This document shows, in pieces, positions 21,360 through 32,980 of a DNA stretch of 64,000 bases (positions are counted from its first letter, which is position 1; each line of letters begins with the position of its first letter). Source of the DNA: Mixophyes australis (Eukaryota; Chordata; Amphibia; Anura; Limnodynastidae); NCBI GenBank assembly GCA_036250195.1, contig JAVHZZ010000003.1, positions 20,393,504 to 20,457,503 of the forward strand. The letters run 5' to 3'. The notes under the pieces are model-generated. The model searched no databases, was not told the DNA's origin, and was given only the letters and a program-made list of their open reading frames with translations. A program made the position numbers and the translations under genes.

Positions 21360-22420
21360 TAAAGTATGTATAACACTACTCTGACACTGGGTCTGAATGA
21401 CCACATTACATTAATATACTTTCAGTATCAGTCCTTTTATCTATAGCTGCTTGTAGTGTATGTGTAACACCACTTTGACGCTGGGTCTGAATGACCACAT
21501 TACATTAATATACTTTCAGCCCCTTTATCTATAGCTGCTTGTAGTGTATGTGTAACACCACTCTGACGCTGGGTCTGAATGACCACATTACATTAATATA
21601 CTTTCAGTTCCTTTATCTATAGCTTCTTGTAGAGTATGTATAACACAACTCTGACACTGGGTCTGAATGACCACATTACATTAATATACTTTCAGAATCA
21701 GCCCTTTTATCTATAGCTGCTTGTAGTGTATGTGTAACACCTCTCTGACGCTGGGTCTGAATGACCACATTACATTAATAAACTTTCAGTCCCTTTATCT
21801 ATAGCTGCTTGTAGTGTATGTCTAACACCACTCTGACGCTGGGTCTGAATGACCACATTACATTAATAAACTTTCAGTCCCTTTATCTATAGCTGCTTGT
21901 AGTGTATGTCTAACACCACTCTGACGCTGGGTCTGAATGACCACATTACATTAATAAACTTTCAGTCCCTTTATCTATAGCTGCTTGTAGTGTATGTCTA
22001 ACACCACTCTGACGCTGGGTCTGAATGACCACATTACATTAATATACTTTCAGTTCCTTTATCTATAGCTTCTTGTAGAGTATGTATAACACAACTCTGA
22101 CGCTGGGTCTGAATGACCACATTACATTAATAAACTTTCAGTCCCTTTATCTATAGCTGCTTGTAGTGTATGTGTAATACCACTCTGACACTGGGTCTGA
22201 ATGACCACATTACATTAATATACTTTCAGTCCCTTTATCTATAGCTGCCTGTAGTGTATGTGTAACACCACTCTGACGCTGGGTTTGAATGACCACATTA
22301 CATTAATATACTTTCACTATCAGCCCTTTTATCTACAACTTCCTGTAGAGTATGTGTAACACCTCTCTGACACTGGGTCTGAATGACCATATTACATGAT
22401 TGTATTTTCAGCCAACACCA
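21360..22420. repeat. 88-90-bp minisatellite, 12 units
   Basis: The GGGTCTGAATGACCA motif recurs 12 times from about 21390 to 22374 at 88-94 base spacing; each unit also carries ACATTACATTAATA, CTTTCAGT, CTTTTATCTATAGCTGC and GTAACACCACTCTGAC. The central units are almost identical while the edges diverge, the pattern left by unequal crossing-over. It is noncoding. Confidence 0.95.
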
Positions 22421-22856
22421 ACAGATAATTTAAAGCACATGTCTACTTTCCAACAAGTGTCCTCAGTTCAATTCTATTAGGCCCAAACATACATATTTTC
22501 CTATACAGCAGGGCACCTCTCAGCTATGTAGCCTTAGGATTGCCTGGCATGCCCATTCTATTCCATACTCCATTCTGTGTTACCTTCTCTGTTAGTGTCA
22601 GCTCTCTGCAGGTTGACTTTAAACACTGGCTGAGCTGACCAGGCTACAGGCTTTATATTGAAAGATATACAGCCAGAAAACTGTTTCACAGACATGTTTC
22701 TTGGGCAAATCTTAAAAAAACAAATACTCAAAAACAACTTTAAATGTAGAAATATTATTTAATTACGGAATTACCCTTTAAATAATGCCAATGATGGTAT
22801 ATAGCTGTTTTTCTTAATGCTATATATATTAACAGGTATATAAGTTTGCATTGTGA
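22421..22856. other. Intergenic, no gene recognised
   Basis: Unique-looking AT-rich sequence with no supported feature. Confidence 0.5.
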
Positions 22857-23248
22857 TTAAAGGAGACTTTTTCTCTGCCTGTACTGTTAGCTGAGATTAT
22901 TCAAACCCATTTTAAAGCGACACTTAAAATTTATAGACAAAAATTTCCGACTTCACATGCACCCAGATTACTTTAGTTTGAGTAAATTCCAATAACTCTT
23001 TGACTGCTGTTGATATGGCATTACCAGCAAGCAAGATGGCTGCTGCAGACCGAGCAAACATTACATCGAATGAATAACACAGTTGTCCTGTTAAAACTGG
23101 AAGATCCAAATATAAATGGGTGTGGCTTGTTTATTGAATACATACTTCTTGACAGACAGGACGGAAGTCAGTGGATTATGAAGTGTACACAATGCAATGG
23201 AAATGGAGAAAACTTGTCGAATAGAATTTTGCTCAAAAGACCCTTTAA
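22857..23248. mobile_element. T2/Kolobok-like MITE with TTAA ends
   Basis: The left boundary reads TTAAAGGAGACTTTTTC and the right, in reverse complement, TTAAAGGGTCTTTTG. TTAA at both edges is the target duplicated by the T2/Kolobok group, whose Xenopus members have TTAAAGGRR termini. The termini are short (about 8-12 bases), so similarity could be partly chance. The interior is noncoding. Confidence 0.45.
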
Positions 23249-24086
23249 TAAATAAAGTTTTTTGTTACAGAAAACCATTCATTATTCTGCCACAAGAAGC
23301 CTCCAGCAGTCATCAATGGCACCTCACTTGTGCAGGCACAGATGCTTTGCATGACGTTCTGGGTTATTCTCTTCACAGTGTAAACTTCCGCGTGTCAGTA
23401 GGTCAGTGATGGAGGTGCAGACACATGAAGTATGTCCATAAATCATCTGATTCATCTGGTTTGAGAATTGTAGGTTCCCTGAAGGATAATTAATGGTGTT
23501 AGCTGTAAATGTACAGGACTCTGCCAATCTATGTTGCCAAGAAAAGCCGAAAGGATTGTTTCAGTTTCATACGCGCCGAGAGTGTCCGAGTACGGCTGTG
23601 GGAAGCAGGTTCGTAGTTAAAAAGATCTTGTGAAATAAGGAATTTAGTTTACTTACAGTTCATTACAGATTTTATTTTGATCTTACCCCACAGTTACGAG
23701 TACTGTATACAGTTTTGCCTTAACATGTACTCTGAACAGCATCTGTGTAAATGTTTAACAGAGGAAGAAGCGGACCAAGTCTCTCTGGCATCCAAGGCAA
23801 AACTGTTACGTACCAAATGAACACTTATCTACCAGGACCTGAATTAGGCAAGTAAACCTCCCAACTGATCTAAGGCCTCTGACCCTCCTGTCTGTCCGGC
23901 GGACACTTTTCCCCTTCGGATATTAGCGTTGGGAGGTATGGCCTATCTGGCACAGCAGCGCAGTGCAATGAGAGGGTGATTGGACACATCCCAAACAAGA
24001 GGTGGCAACGCAACCTATACAAAGACAGGCAAAGTTGGGAACTATGGACTAGGAGACTACTGTCAGAGCAACAGGGCTGTTTGAAT
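23249..24086. other. Intergenic with degraded foldback patch
   Basis: No gene supported. An inverted pair, CCTCCCAAC (near 23848) and GTTGGGAGG (near 23930), frames a GC-rich patch that looks like a MITE remnant. Confidence 0.4.
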
Positions 24087-24927
24087 TAGAGATGCTCAGG
24101 CTCGGTTCCCCGAGAACCGAACACACCTGAACTTGGCAGATCCGAGCCGAGTCGCGCGCCTTAGGAATTGAAAACAAGGCAAAGGTCATTGTTACGCCGT
24201 CAGATCTCGGATCTCACGAGCTTTGGATTCTATAAGTTCCTCCCTCCACGGCAATCCAGCGCCATTTCATAGAGGGGCACGGAAGGGGTAGCACAATTCT
24301 TGCCAGTCTCTAGTGCAGTTGGGCAGCACCATAGGTACAAAAGAAAGAGGAGGGGTAGCAGTGTTCTTTAAAGTCTCCAGTGACATTCAGGAGAGCTCCA
24401 TTGCTCCATTGCAAATTGTCATTGCTGAAATAGAAATAACAGGTCTGGCAGGCTTGGTCTTCTGAATCTGCTGTCACATTGTACTGTGTTATATAGGTAA
24501 CACACAAAGAGGAGAGCTCCATTGCTAATTGCACCACTTTTCTTTTCTGCCACTGCTGTGTGCCAATGTGTCCTAGATGTGCTAGGAACTGTCGTGTGTT
24601 TGTGTCATTGCTCTGTCACTTAGCATCCAGCCAGGTCGCTGCAGTCATTGCTTGAAAGTGTATGAAAATAATATTGTGACCTGTGAGGTGGTCAAAATTG
24701 ACTGCAAATGACTTGAAATTAGTGTTATTGAGGTTAATAATAATGTGGGGGGGGGGAAGCAAAAATATGTGACTTTAACAAACAAAATAGGGATTTTAGA
24801 AAAACATTGGGATCCAAAACCAAAACCAAAACACAAAGTTAATTCAGATCCAAAACCAAAGCACGAAGTTAATCCAGATCCAAAACCAAAACCAAAACCA
24901 GAAGACAGGGGTCAGTGAAGATCTCTA
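24087..24927. mobile_element. Non-autonomous hAT element, 841 bp
   Basis: Ends are TAGAGATGCTCAGGCTCGG and, in reverse complement, TAGAGATCTTCACTGACCCC. Flanks GTTTGAAT (24079-24086) and GTTTTAAT (24928-24935) match 7 of 8, fitting a hAT TSD. A subterminal GGTTCCCCGAGAACC palindrome lies at 24103-24118, and the other side is rich in CCAAAACC repeats. It is the short reference copy for the elements at 13260-17482 and 17483-18603. It is noncoding. Confidence 0.75.
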
Positions 24928-24935
24928 GTTTTAAT

Positions 24936-25245
24936 ACAGGGATAATAGGGGCATTTGCCTATGGCCCATAATGAGAGAGGGCTCACTCTTTGCAATGGCG
25001 CCTTGATGGAAGGCTCTGTAATAGAGGTTCTGTGTTGGACCCCTGGTGCACTAGAAGGATATACGTTACCTATTATTTCACAGAGGGAGTTTGTACTTTC
25101 CATAAGATACTTGGCTTATTGACTAAGATCCTCTGTCAAAGAATATTACCTCTTTATCCTTAGACCGCGTACAAACTAGCGTTCCCATTCTAGATTTCAG
25201 ACGTGTTTATAATGCAACTTAAGCATCTATAAACAAATGTGCAGC
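24936..25245. other. Intergenic, no gene recognised
   Basis: No supported feature in this short gap. Confidence 0.5.
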
Positions 25246-25440
25246 CATGCAGTGTGGAGTTTGTATGTTCTTCCCATGTTTGCGTGGGTTTCCTCAATGT
25301 GCTCCAGTTACCTATAAAACATACCGGTAGGTTCACTGGCTGTGTAAGCTCCAATTGTGCAGAGACTGATGGGAATAATTGAATATTCCCCGTACAGCTC
25401 TTTTTGGGTGTCAAATTCAGTAACAATGTTATAGAAACCA
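25246..25440 (+). mobile_element. SINE core fragment
   Basis: TGTGGAGTTTGTATGTTC, GCGTGGGTTTCCTC and CTGTACGGGGAATATT-type tail blocks match the core and tail of the V-SINE-like element but diverge more than the full copies and lack the tRNA head. Two further copies, at about 28892-29060 and 30883-31050, arose by duplication of this locus, not by separate insertions. Confidence 0.65.
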
Positions 25441-25769
25441 GTTGCCTGGCAGGAAAAGACATATTGTTTTTCAGATAATTACTTTTGAATATGTTATAAT
25501 TAATAGAGAACAATAACCTAAACCAGTGGTTCCCATACTTTTGCAGTTCGCGGCACCCTTAGAGTCTCCAAATTTTTTCAAGTCACCCCTCCAAAATAAT
25601 TACTGAGCAGTCATGTTTTAGACGTAGTTGGGTCACAAAATTGTAATAAGTATTTAGGTCAGGACAGAAATACTTATTTAGTTGTATGCAAAAATGCCCC
25701 CTCTGCATCCAGACCTTCTGCCCCCAGGCACTCTGCCCCTTCTGCCCCCAGGCACTCTGCCCCCAGGCA

Positions 25770-28700
25770 CTCTGCCCTCTCTCACGCTGTCCCCCTCCTC
25801 TGCCTTCTCTCACGCTGTCCCCCTCCTCTGCCCCCACTCATGCTGTCCCCCTCCTCTGACCCCCCTAACGCTGTCCCCCTCCTCTGCCCTCTCTCACGCT
25901 GTCCCTCTCCTCTGCCCCCTCTTACGCTGTCCCCTCCTCTGCCCTCTCTCACACTGTCCCCTGCTCTGTCCCCTCCACTGCCCTCTCTCACGCTGTCTCC
26001 TCCTCTGTCCTGTTGTCCCTCTCCTCTGCCCTCTCTCACCTCTCTTACGCTGTCCCCCTCCTCTGCCCTCTCTCACTCTGTCCCCCTCCTCTGCCCCCTC
26101 TCACGCTGTCCCCTCCTCTGCCCTCTCTCATGCTGTCCCCTACTCTGTCCCGCTGTCCCCTCCACTGCCCTCTCTCACGCTGTCCCCTCCTCTGTCCCGT
26201 TGTCCCTCTCCTCTGCCCTCTCTCCCCTCTCTCACGCTGTCCCCCTCCTCTGCCCTCTCTCACGCTGTCCCCCTCCTCTGCCCCCTCTCACGCTGTCCCC
26301 CTCCTCTGCCCCCTCTCACGCTGTCCCCTTCCTCTGCCCTCTCTCATGCTGTCCCCCTCCTCTGCCCTCTCTCACGCTGTCTCCCTCCTCTGCCCCCTCT
26401 CACGCTGCCCCCTCCTCTGCCCTCTCTCACACTGTCCCCTCCTCTGTCCCGCTGTCCCCTCCTCTGCCCTCTATCCCCTCTCTCACGCTGTCCCTCTCCT
26501 CTGCCCCCTCTCACGCTGTCCCCTCCTCTGCCCTCTCTCACGCTGTCCCCTGCTCTGTCCCCTCCACTGCCCTCTCTCACGCTGTCTCCTCCTCTGTCCT
26601 GTTGTCCCTCTCCTCTGCCCTCTCTCCCCTCTCTCACGCTGTCTCCCTCCTCTGCCCTCTCTCACGCTGTCCCCCTCCTCTGCCCCCTCTCACGCTGTCC
26701 CCTCCTCTGCCCTCTCTCACGCTGTCCTCTCCTCTGTCCCGCTGTCCCCTCCACTGCCCTCTCTCACGCTGTCCCCTCCTCTGTCCTGTTGTCCCTCTCC
26801 TCTGCCTTCTCTCCCCTCTCTCACGCTTTCCCCCTCCTCTGCCCATCTCACGCTGTCCCCCTCCTCTGCCCCCTCTCACGCTGTCCCCCTCCTCTGCCCC
26901 CTCTCACGCTGTCCCCCTCCTCTGCCCTCTCTCATGCTGTCCCCCTCCTCTGCCCTCTCTCACGCTGTCCCCCTCCTCTGCCCCCCTCTCACGCTGCCCC
27001 CTCCTCTGCCCTCTCTCACACTGTCCCCTCCTCTGTCCTGCTGTCCCCTCCTCTGCCCTCTCTCCCCTCTCTCATGCTGTCCCCCTCCTATGCCCCCTCT
27101 CACGCTGTCCTCCTCCTCTGCACTCTGTCCCCTCCTCTGCCCTCTCTCACGCTGTCCACCTCCTCTGCCCTCTCTCACGCTGTCCCCCTCCTCTGCCCCC
27201 TCTTACGCTGTCCCCTCCTCTGCCCTCTCTCACGCTGTCCCCTGCTCGGTCCCCTCCACTGCCCTCTCTCACGCTGTCTCCTCCTCTGTCCTGTTGTCCC
27301 TCTCCTCTGCCCTCTCTCCCCTCTCTCACGCTTTCCCCCTCCTCTGCCCGTCTCACGCTGTCCCCCTCCTCTGCCCCCTCTCACGCTGTCCCCCTCCTCT
27401 GCCCCCTCTCACGCTGTCCCCCTCCTCTGCCCTCTCTCATGCTGTCCCCCTCCTCTGCCCTCTCTCATGCTGTCCCCTACTCTGTCCCGCTGTCCCCTCC
27501 ACTGCCCTCTCTCACGCTGTCCCCTCCTCTGTCCTGTTGTCCCTCTCCTCTGCCCTCTCTCCCCTCTCTCACGCTGTCCCCCTCCTCTGCCCTCTCTCAC
27601 GCTGTCCCCCTCCTCTGCCCCCTCTCACGCTGTCCCCCTCCTCTGCCCCCTCTCACGCTGTCCCCTTCCTCTGCCCTCTCTCATGCTGTCCCCCTCCTCT
27701 GCCCTCTCTCACGCTGTCTCCCTCCTCTGCCCCCTCTCACGCTGCCCCCTCCTCTGCCCTCTCTCACACTGTCCCCTCCTCTGTCCCGCTGTCCCCTCCT
27801 CTGCCCTCTATCCCCTCTCTCACGCTGTCCCTCTCCTCTGCCCCCTCTCACGCTGTCCCCTCCTCTGCCCTCTCTCACGCTGTCCCCTGCTCTGTCCCCT
27901 CCACTGCCCTCTCTCACGCTGTCTCCTCCTCTGTCCTGTTGTCCCTCTCCTCTGCCCTCTCTCCCCTCTCTCACGCTTTCCCCCTCCTCTGCCCATCTCA
28001 CGCTGTCCCCCTCCTCTGCCCCCTCTCACGCTGTCCCCCTCCTCTGCCCCCTCTCACGCTGTCCCCCTCCTCTGCCCTCTCTCATGCTGTCCCCCTCCTC
28101 TGCCCTCTCTCACGCTGTCCCCCTCCTCTGCCCCCTCTCACGCTGCCCCCTCCTCTGCCCTCTCTCACACTGTCCCCTCCTCTGTCCTGCTGTCCCCTCC
28201 TCTGCCCTCTCTCCCCTCTCTCATGCTGTCCCCCTCCTATGCCCCTCTCACGCTGTCCTCCTCCTCTGCACTCTGTCCCCTCCTCTGCCCTCTCTCACGC
28301 TGTCCACCTCCTCTGCCCTCTCTCACGCTGTCCCCCTCCTCTGCCCCCTCTTACGCTGTCCCCTCCTCTGCCCTCTCTCACGCTGTCCCCTGCTCTGTCC
28401 CCTCCACTGCCCTCTCTCACGCTGTCTCCTCCTCTGTCCTGTTGTCCCTCTCCTCTGCCCTCTCTCCCCTCTCTCACGCTTTCCCCCTCCTCTGCCCGTC
28501 TCACGCTGTCCCCCTCCTCTGCCCCCTCTCACGCTGTCCCCCTCCTCTGCCCTCTCTCATGCTGTCCCCCTCCTCTGCCCTCTCTCACGCTGTCCCCCTC
28601 CTCTGCCCCCTCTCACGCTGCCCCCTCCTCTGCCCTCTCTCACACTGTCCCCTCCTCTGTCCTGCTGTCCCCTCCTCTGCCCTCTCTCCCCTTTCTCATG

Positions 28701-28790
28701 CTGTCCCCCTCCTATGCCCTCTCACGCTGTCCTCCTCCTCTGCCCCGCTGTCCCCCTCCTTTGCCACGCTGTCACGATCCTTCTCACTCT
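25770..28790. repeat. 28-bp pyrimidine-rich satellite, array 1
   Basis: The unit is CTCTGCCCCCTCTCACGCTG followed by TCCCCCTC, with 27-, 28- and 29-base variants and shortened forms (CTCTGTCCTGTTGTCC, CTCTGTCCCGCTGTCC). Larger blocks repeat too: GCTGTCCACC at 27151 and 28299 are 1148 bases apart (41 x 28), and a TCCCCTTCC-bearing block at 26323 and 27660 is 1337 apart. The plus strand is almost pure C/T apart from CACG and GCTG, giving strong strand asymmetry. Long ORFs in every frame are artefacts. Confidence 0.97.
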
Positions 28791-28880
28791 GCCCCGCGCC
28801 AGCCATAGAAAAAAAGAGAGAACACAAAAACTTACCAATCCGCGCGGCACCGGGACCCAGCATTCTCCTCTCTCACACAG

Positions 28881-29145
28881 CTTCCCATGTTCTTCCCATG
28901 TTTGCATGGGTTTCCTCAATGTGCTCCAGTTACCTATAAAACATACCGGTAGGTTCACTGGCTGTGTAAGCGCCAATTGTGCAGAGACTGATGGGAATAA
29001 TTGAATATTCCCCGTACAGCTCTTTTTGGGTGTCAAATTCAGTAACAATGTTATAGAAACCAGTTGCCTGGCAGGAAAAGACATATTGTTTTTCAGATAA
29101 TTACTTTTGAATATGTTATAATTAATAGAGAACAATTACCTAAAC
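28881..29145. repeat. Duplicated left flank, copy 2
   Basis: This repeats 25260-25523 (SINE fragment through GAGAACAATTACCTAAAC) between two hAT-array units. The junction has a doubled CTTCCCATGTT (28881-28891 and 28892-28902), joining the centre of the hAT palindrome (ACAGCTT) to the flank at a CTT microhomology. The identical junction recurs near 30872-30893. Confidence 0.88.
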
Positions 29146-29389
29146 CAGTGGTTCCCATACTTTTGCAGTTCGCGGCACCCTTAGAGTCTCCAAATTTTTT
29201 CAAGTCACCCCTCCAAAATAATTACTGAGCAGTCATGTTTTAGAAGTAGTTGGGTCAAAAAATTGTAATAAGTATTTAGGTCAGGACAGAAATACTTATT
29301 TAGTTGTATGCAAAAATGCCCCCTCTGCATCCAGACCTTCTGCCCCCAGGCACTCTGCCCCTTCTGCCCCCAGGCACTCTGCCCCCAGG

Positions 29390-30770
29390 CACTCTGCCCT
29401 CTCTCACGCTGTCCCCCTCCTCTGCCTTCTCTCACGCTGTCCCCCTCCTCTGCCCCCACTCATGCTTTCCCCCTCCTCTGCCCCCCCTAACGCTGTCCCC
29501 CTCCTCTGCCCTCTCTCACGCTGTCCCTCTCCTCTGCCCCCTCTTACGCTGTCCCCTCCTCTGCCCTCTCTCACGCTGTCCCCTGCTCTGTCCCCTCCAC
29601 TGCCCTCTCTCACGCTGTCTCCTCCTCTGTCCTGTTGTCCCTCTCCTCTGCCCCCTCTTACGCTGTCCCCTCCTCTGCCCCCCCTAACGCTGTCCCCCTC
29701 CTCTGCCCTCTCTCACGCTGTCCCCCTCCTCTGCCCCCTCTCACGCTGTCCCCTCCTCTGCCCTCTCTCACACTGTCCCCTACTCTGTCCCGCTGTCCCT
29801 TCCACTGCCCTCTCTCACGCTGTCCCCTCCTCTGTCCTGTTGTCCCTCTCCTCTGCCCTCTCTCCCCTCTCTCACGCTTTCCCCCTCCTCGCCCTCTCTC
29901 ACGCTGTCCCCCTCCTCTGCCCCCTCTCACGCTGTCCCCCTCCTCTGCCCCCTCTCACGCTGTCCCCCTCCTCTGCCCTCTCTCATGCTGTCCCCCTCCT
30001 CTGTCCCGCTGTCCCCTCCTCTGCCCTCTCCCCTCTCTCACGCTGTCCCTCTCCTCTGCCCCCCTCTCACGCTGTCCCCTCCTCTGCCCTCTCTCACGCT
30101 GTCCCCTGCTCTGTCCCCTCCACTGCCCTCTCTCACGCTGTCTCCTCCTCTGTCCTGTTGTCCCTCTCCTCTGCCCTCTCTCCCCTCTCTCACGCTGTCT
30201 CCCTCCTCTGCCCTCTCTCACGCTGTCCCCCTCCTCTGCCCCCTCTCACGCTGTCCCCTCCTCTGCCCTCTCTCACGCTGTCCCCTCCTCTGTCCCGCTG
30301 TCCCCTCCACTGCCCTCTCTCACGCTGTCCCCTCCTCTCTCCTGTTGTCCCTCTCCTCTGCCCTCTCTCATGCTTTCCCCCTCCTCTGCCCGTCTCACAC
30401 TGTCCCCCTCCTCTGCCCCCTCTCACGCTGTCCCCCTCCTCTGCCCCCTCTCACGCTGTCCCCCTCCTCTGCCCTCTCTCATGCTGTCCCCCTCCTCTGC
30501 CCTCTCTCACGCTGTCCCCCTCCTCTGCCCCCTCTCACGCTGCCCCCTCCTCTTCCCTCTCTCACACTGTCCCCTCCTCTGTCCCGCTGTCCCCTCCTCT
30601 GCCCTCTCTGCCCTCTCTCACGCTGTCCCCCTCCTATGCCCCCTCTCACGCTGTCCTCCTCCTCTGCACTCTGTCCCCTCCTCTGCCCTCTCTCACGCTG
30701 TCCTGTCCTCTGCCACGCTGTCCCCCTCCTCTGCCCCGCTGTCCCCCTCCTTTGCCACGCTGTCACGATC
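29390..30770. repeat. 28-bp satellite, array 2
   Basis: Shorter array of the same unit. It starts with the same hAT left segment and ends with the same CCACGCTGTCCCCCTCC and GTCACGATCC exit as array 1, but holds about half the number of units, so length varies between duplicate copies. Confidence 0.95.
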
Positions 30771-30871
30771 CTTCTCACTCTGCCCCGCGCCAGCCATAGA
30801 AAAAAAGAGAGAACACAAAAACTTACCAATCCGCGCGGCACCGGGACCCAGCATTCTCCTCTCTCACACAG

Positions 30872-31136
30872 CTTCCCATGTTCTTCCCATGTTTGCATGG
30901 GTTTCCTCAATGTGCTCCAGTTACCTATAAAACATACCGGTAGGTTCACTGGCTGTGTAAGCTCCAATTGTGCAGAGACTGATGGGAATAATTGAATATT
31001 CCCCGTACAGCTCTTTTTGGGTGTCAAATTCAGTAACAATGTTATAGAAACCAGTTGCCTGGCAGGAAAAGACATATTGTTTTTCAGATAATTACTTTTG
31101 AATATGTTATAATTAATAGAGAACAATAACCTAAAC
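30872..31136. repeat. Duplicated left flank, copy 3
   Basis: Second internal copy of the SINE-bearing flank with the same junction as copy 2, showing that both derive from one original duplication followed by further amplification. Confidence 0.88.
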
Positions 31137-31379
31137 CAGTGGTTCCCATACTTTTGCAGTTCGCGGCACCCTTAGAGTCTCCAAATTTTTTCAAGGCACC
31201 TCTCCAAAATAATTACTGAGCAGTCCTGTTTTAGACGTAGTTGGGTCACAAAATTGTACTAAGAATTTAGGTCAGGACAGAAATACTTATTTAGTTGTAT
31301 GCAAAAATGCCCCCTCTGCATCCAGACCTTCTGCCCCCAGGCACTCTGCCCCTTCTGCCCCCAGGCACTCTGCCCCCAG

Positions 31380-32755
31380 GCACTCTGCCCTCTCTCACGC
31401 TGTTCCCCTCCTCTGCCTTCTCTCACGCTGTCCCCCTCCTCTGCCCCCTCTCATGCTGTCCCCCTCCTCTGCCCCCTCTCACGCTGTCCCCCTCCTCTGC
31501 CCTCTCTCACGCTGTCCCCCTTATCTGCCCCCTCTCACGCTGTCCCCTCCTGTGCCCTCTCTCACGCTGTCCCCTGCTCTGTCCCCTCCACTGCCCTCTC
31601 TCACGCTGTCTCCTCCTCTGTCCTGTTGTCCCTCTCCTCTGCCCTCTCTCCCCTCTCTCACGCTGTCCCCCTCCTCTGCCCTCTCTCACGCTGTCCCCCT
31701 CCTCTGCCCCCTCTCATGCTGTCCCCTCCTCTGCCCTCTCTCACGCTGTCCCCTCCTCTGTCCCGCTGTCCCCTCCACTGCCCTCTCTCACGCTGTCCCC
31801 TCCTCTGTCCTGTTGTCCCTCTCCTCTGCCCTCTCTCCCCTCTCTTACGCTGTCCCCCTCCTCTGCCCTCTCTCACGCTGTCCCCCTCCTCTGCCCCCTC
31901 TCACGCTGTCCCCCTCCTCTGCCCCCTCTCACGCTGTCCCCCTCCTCTGCCCTCTCTCATGCTGTCCCCCTCCTCTGCCCTCTCTCACGCTGTCCCCCTC
32001 CTCTGCCCCCTCTCACGCTGCCCCCTCCTCTGCCCTCTCTCACACTGTCCCCTCCTCTGTCCCGCTGTCCCCTCCTCTGCCCTCTCTCCCCTCTCTCACG
32101 TTGTCCCTCTCCTCTGCCCCCTCTCACTCTGTCCCCTCCTCTGCCCTCTCTCACGCTGTCCCCTGCTCTGTCCCCTCCACTGCCCTCTCTCACGCTGTCT
32201 CCTCCTCTGTCCTGTTGTCCCTCTCCTCTGCCCTCTCTCCCCTCTCTCACGCTGTCCCCCTCCTCTGCCCTCTCTCACGCTGTCCCCCTCCTCTGCCCCC
32301 TCTCACGCTGTCCCCTCCTCTGCCCTCTCTCACGCTGTCTCCTCCTCTGTCCCGCTGTCCCCTCCACTGCCCTCTCTCACGCTGTCCCCTCCTCTGTCCT
32401 GTTGTCCCTCTCCTCTGCTCTCTCTCCCCTCTCTCACCCTTTCCCCCTCCTCTGCCCTCTCTCACGCTGTCCCCCTCCTCTGCCCCCTCTCACGCTGTCC
32501 CCCTCCTCTGCCCTCTCTCATGCTGTCCCCCTCCTCTGCCCTCTCTCACACTGTCCCCTCCTCTGTCCCGCTGTCCCCTCCTCTGCCCTCTCTCCCCTCT
32601 CTCACACTGTCCCCCTCCTCTGCCCCCTCTCACGCTGTTCCCCTCCTCTGCACTCTGTCCCCTCCTCTGCCCTCTCTCACGCTGTCCCGTCCTCTGCCAC
32701 GCTGTCCCCCTCCTCTGCCCCGCTGTCCCCCTCCTTTGCCACGTTGTCACGATCC
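31380..32755. repeat. 28-bp satellite, array 3
   Basis: Third array of the same unit, between the third hAT left terminus (31137) and the intact right end. Units include rare variants (TTATCTGCCCC, CTCACCCTTTCC) not seen in arrays 1 and 2. Confidence 0.95.
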
Positions 32756-32783
32756 TTCTCACTCTGCCCCGCGCCAGCCATAG

Positions 32784-32946
32784 AAAAAAAGAGAGAACAC
32801 AAAAACTTACCAATCCGCGCGGCACCGGGACCCAGCATTCTCCTCTCTCACACAGCTTGTGATTCAGTGACAAGCTGCGTGAGAGAGGAGGATGCTGGGT
32901 CCCGGCGCCTCGCGGATTGGTAAGTTTTTGTGTTCTCTCTTTTTTC
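32784..32946. repeat. 163-bp near-perfect palindrome at hAT right end
   Basis: Left arm 32784-32860 (AAAAGAGAGAACACAAAAAC onward) and right arm 32870-32946 are inverted copies of about 77 bases around a GATTCAGTG centre, with a few mismatches. Only the terminal unit keeps both arms; in the two internal duplicates the sequence breaks off in the middle (ACAGCTT), so the hairpin centre was the duplication breakpoint. Confidence 0.9.
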
Positions 32947-32980
32947 TGTGGCGCACACTTTGGGAACCGCAGACCTAAAC

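Larger units (their letters stand above)
25524..32972. mobile_element. hAT insertion expanded to 7.4 kb, TSD ACCTAAAC
   Basis: The left end CAGTGGTTCCCATACTTTTG and the right end ACTTTGGGAACCGCAG are hAT-type inverted termini (Charlie-like CAGTGGTTCCCA). An exact 8-bp TSD, ACCTAAAC, lies at 25516-25523 and 32973-32980. Internally the left terminus recurs at 29146 and 31137, each preceded by a copy of the pre-insertion left flank (including the SINE fragment). So one insertion was later duplicated in tandem twice, while the outermost boundaries stayed intact. The bulk is a 28-bp satellite. No transposase frame is present. Confidence 0.85.

Noticed and set aside
21360..22420. CRISPR-like appearance of regularly spaced conserved blocks
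   Set aside because: The whole 88-base unit is repeated, with no unique spacers, and the setting is a vertebrate genome without cas genes.
25682..28939. Plus-strand ORF of 1085 codons, with similar ORFs of 1054 and 931 codons in the other two frames
   Set aside because: The 28-base unit has no stop in any plus frame and is not a multiple of three, so every frame reads the same rotating Leu/Pro/Ser/Cys peptide. All three frames being open at once shows repetition, not coding.
25782..32873. Many minus-strand Arg/Gly/Glu/Gln-rich ORFs across the same arrays
   Set aside because: Mirror product of the same satellite; lengths vary only with unit variants that create stops.
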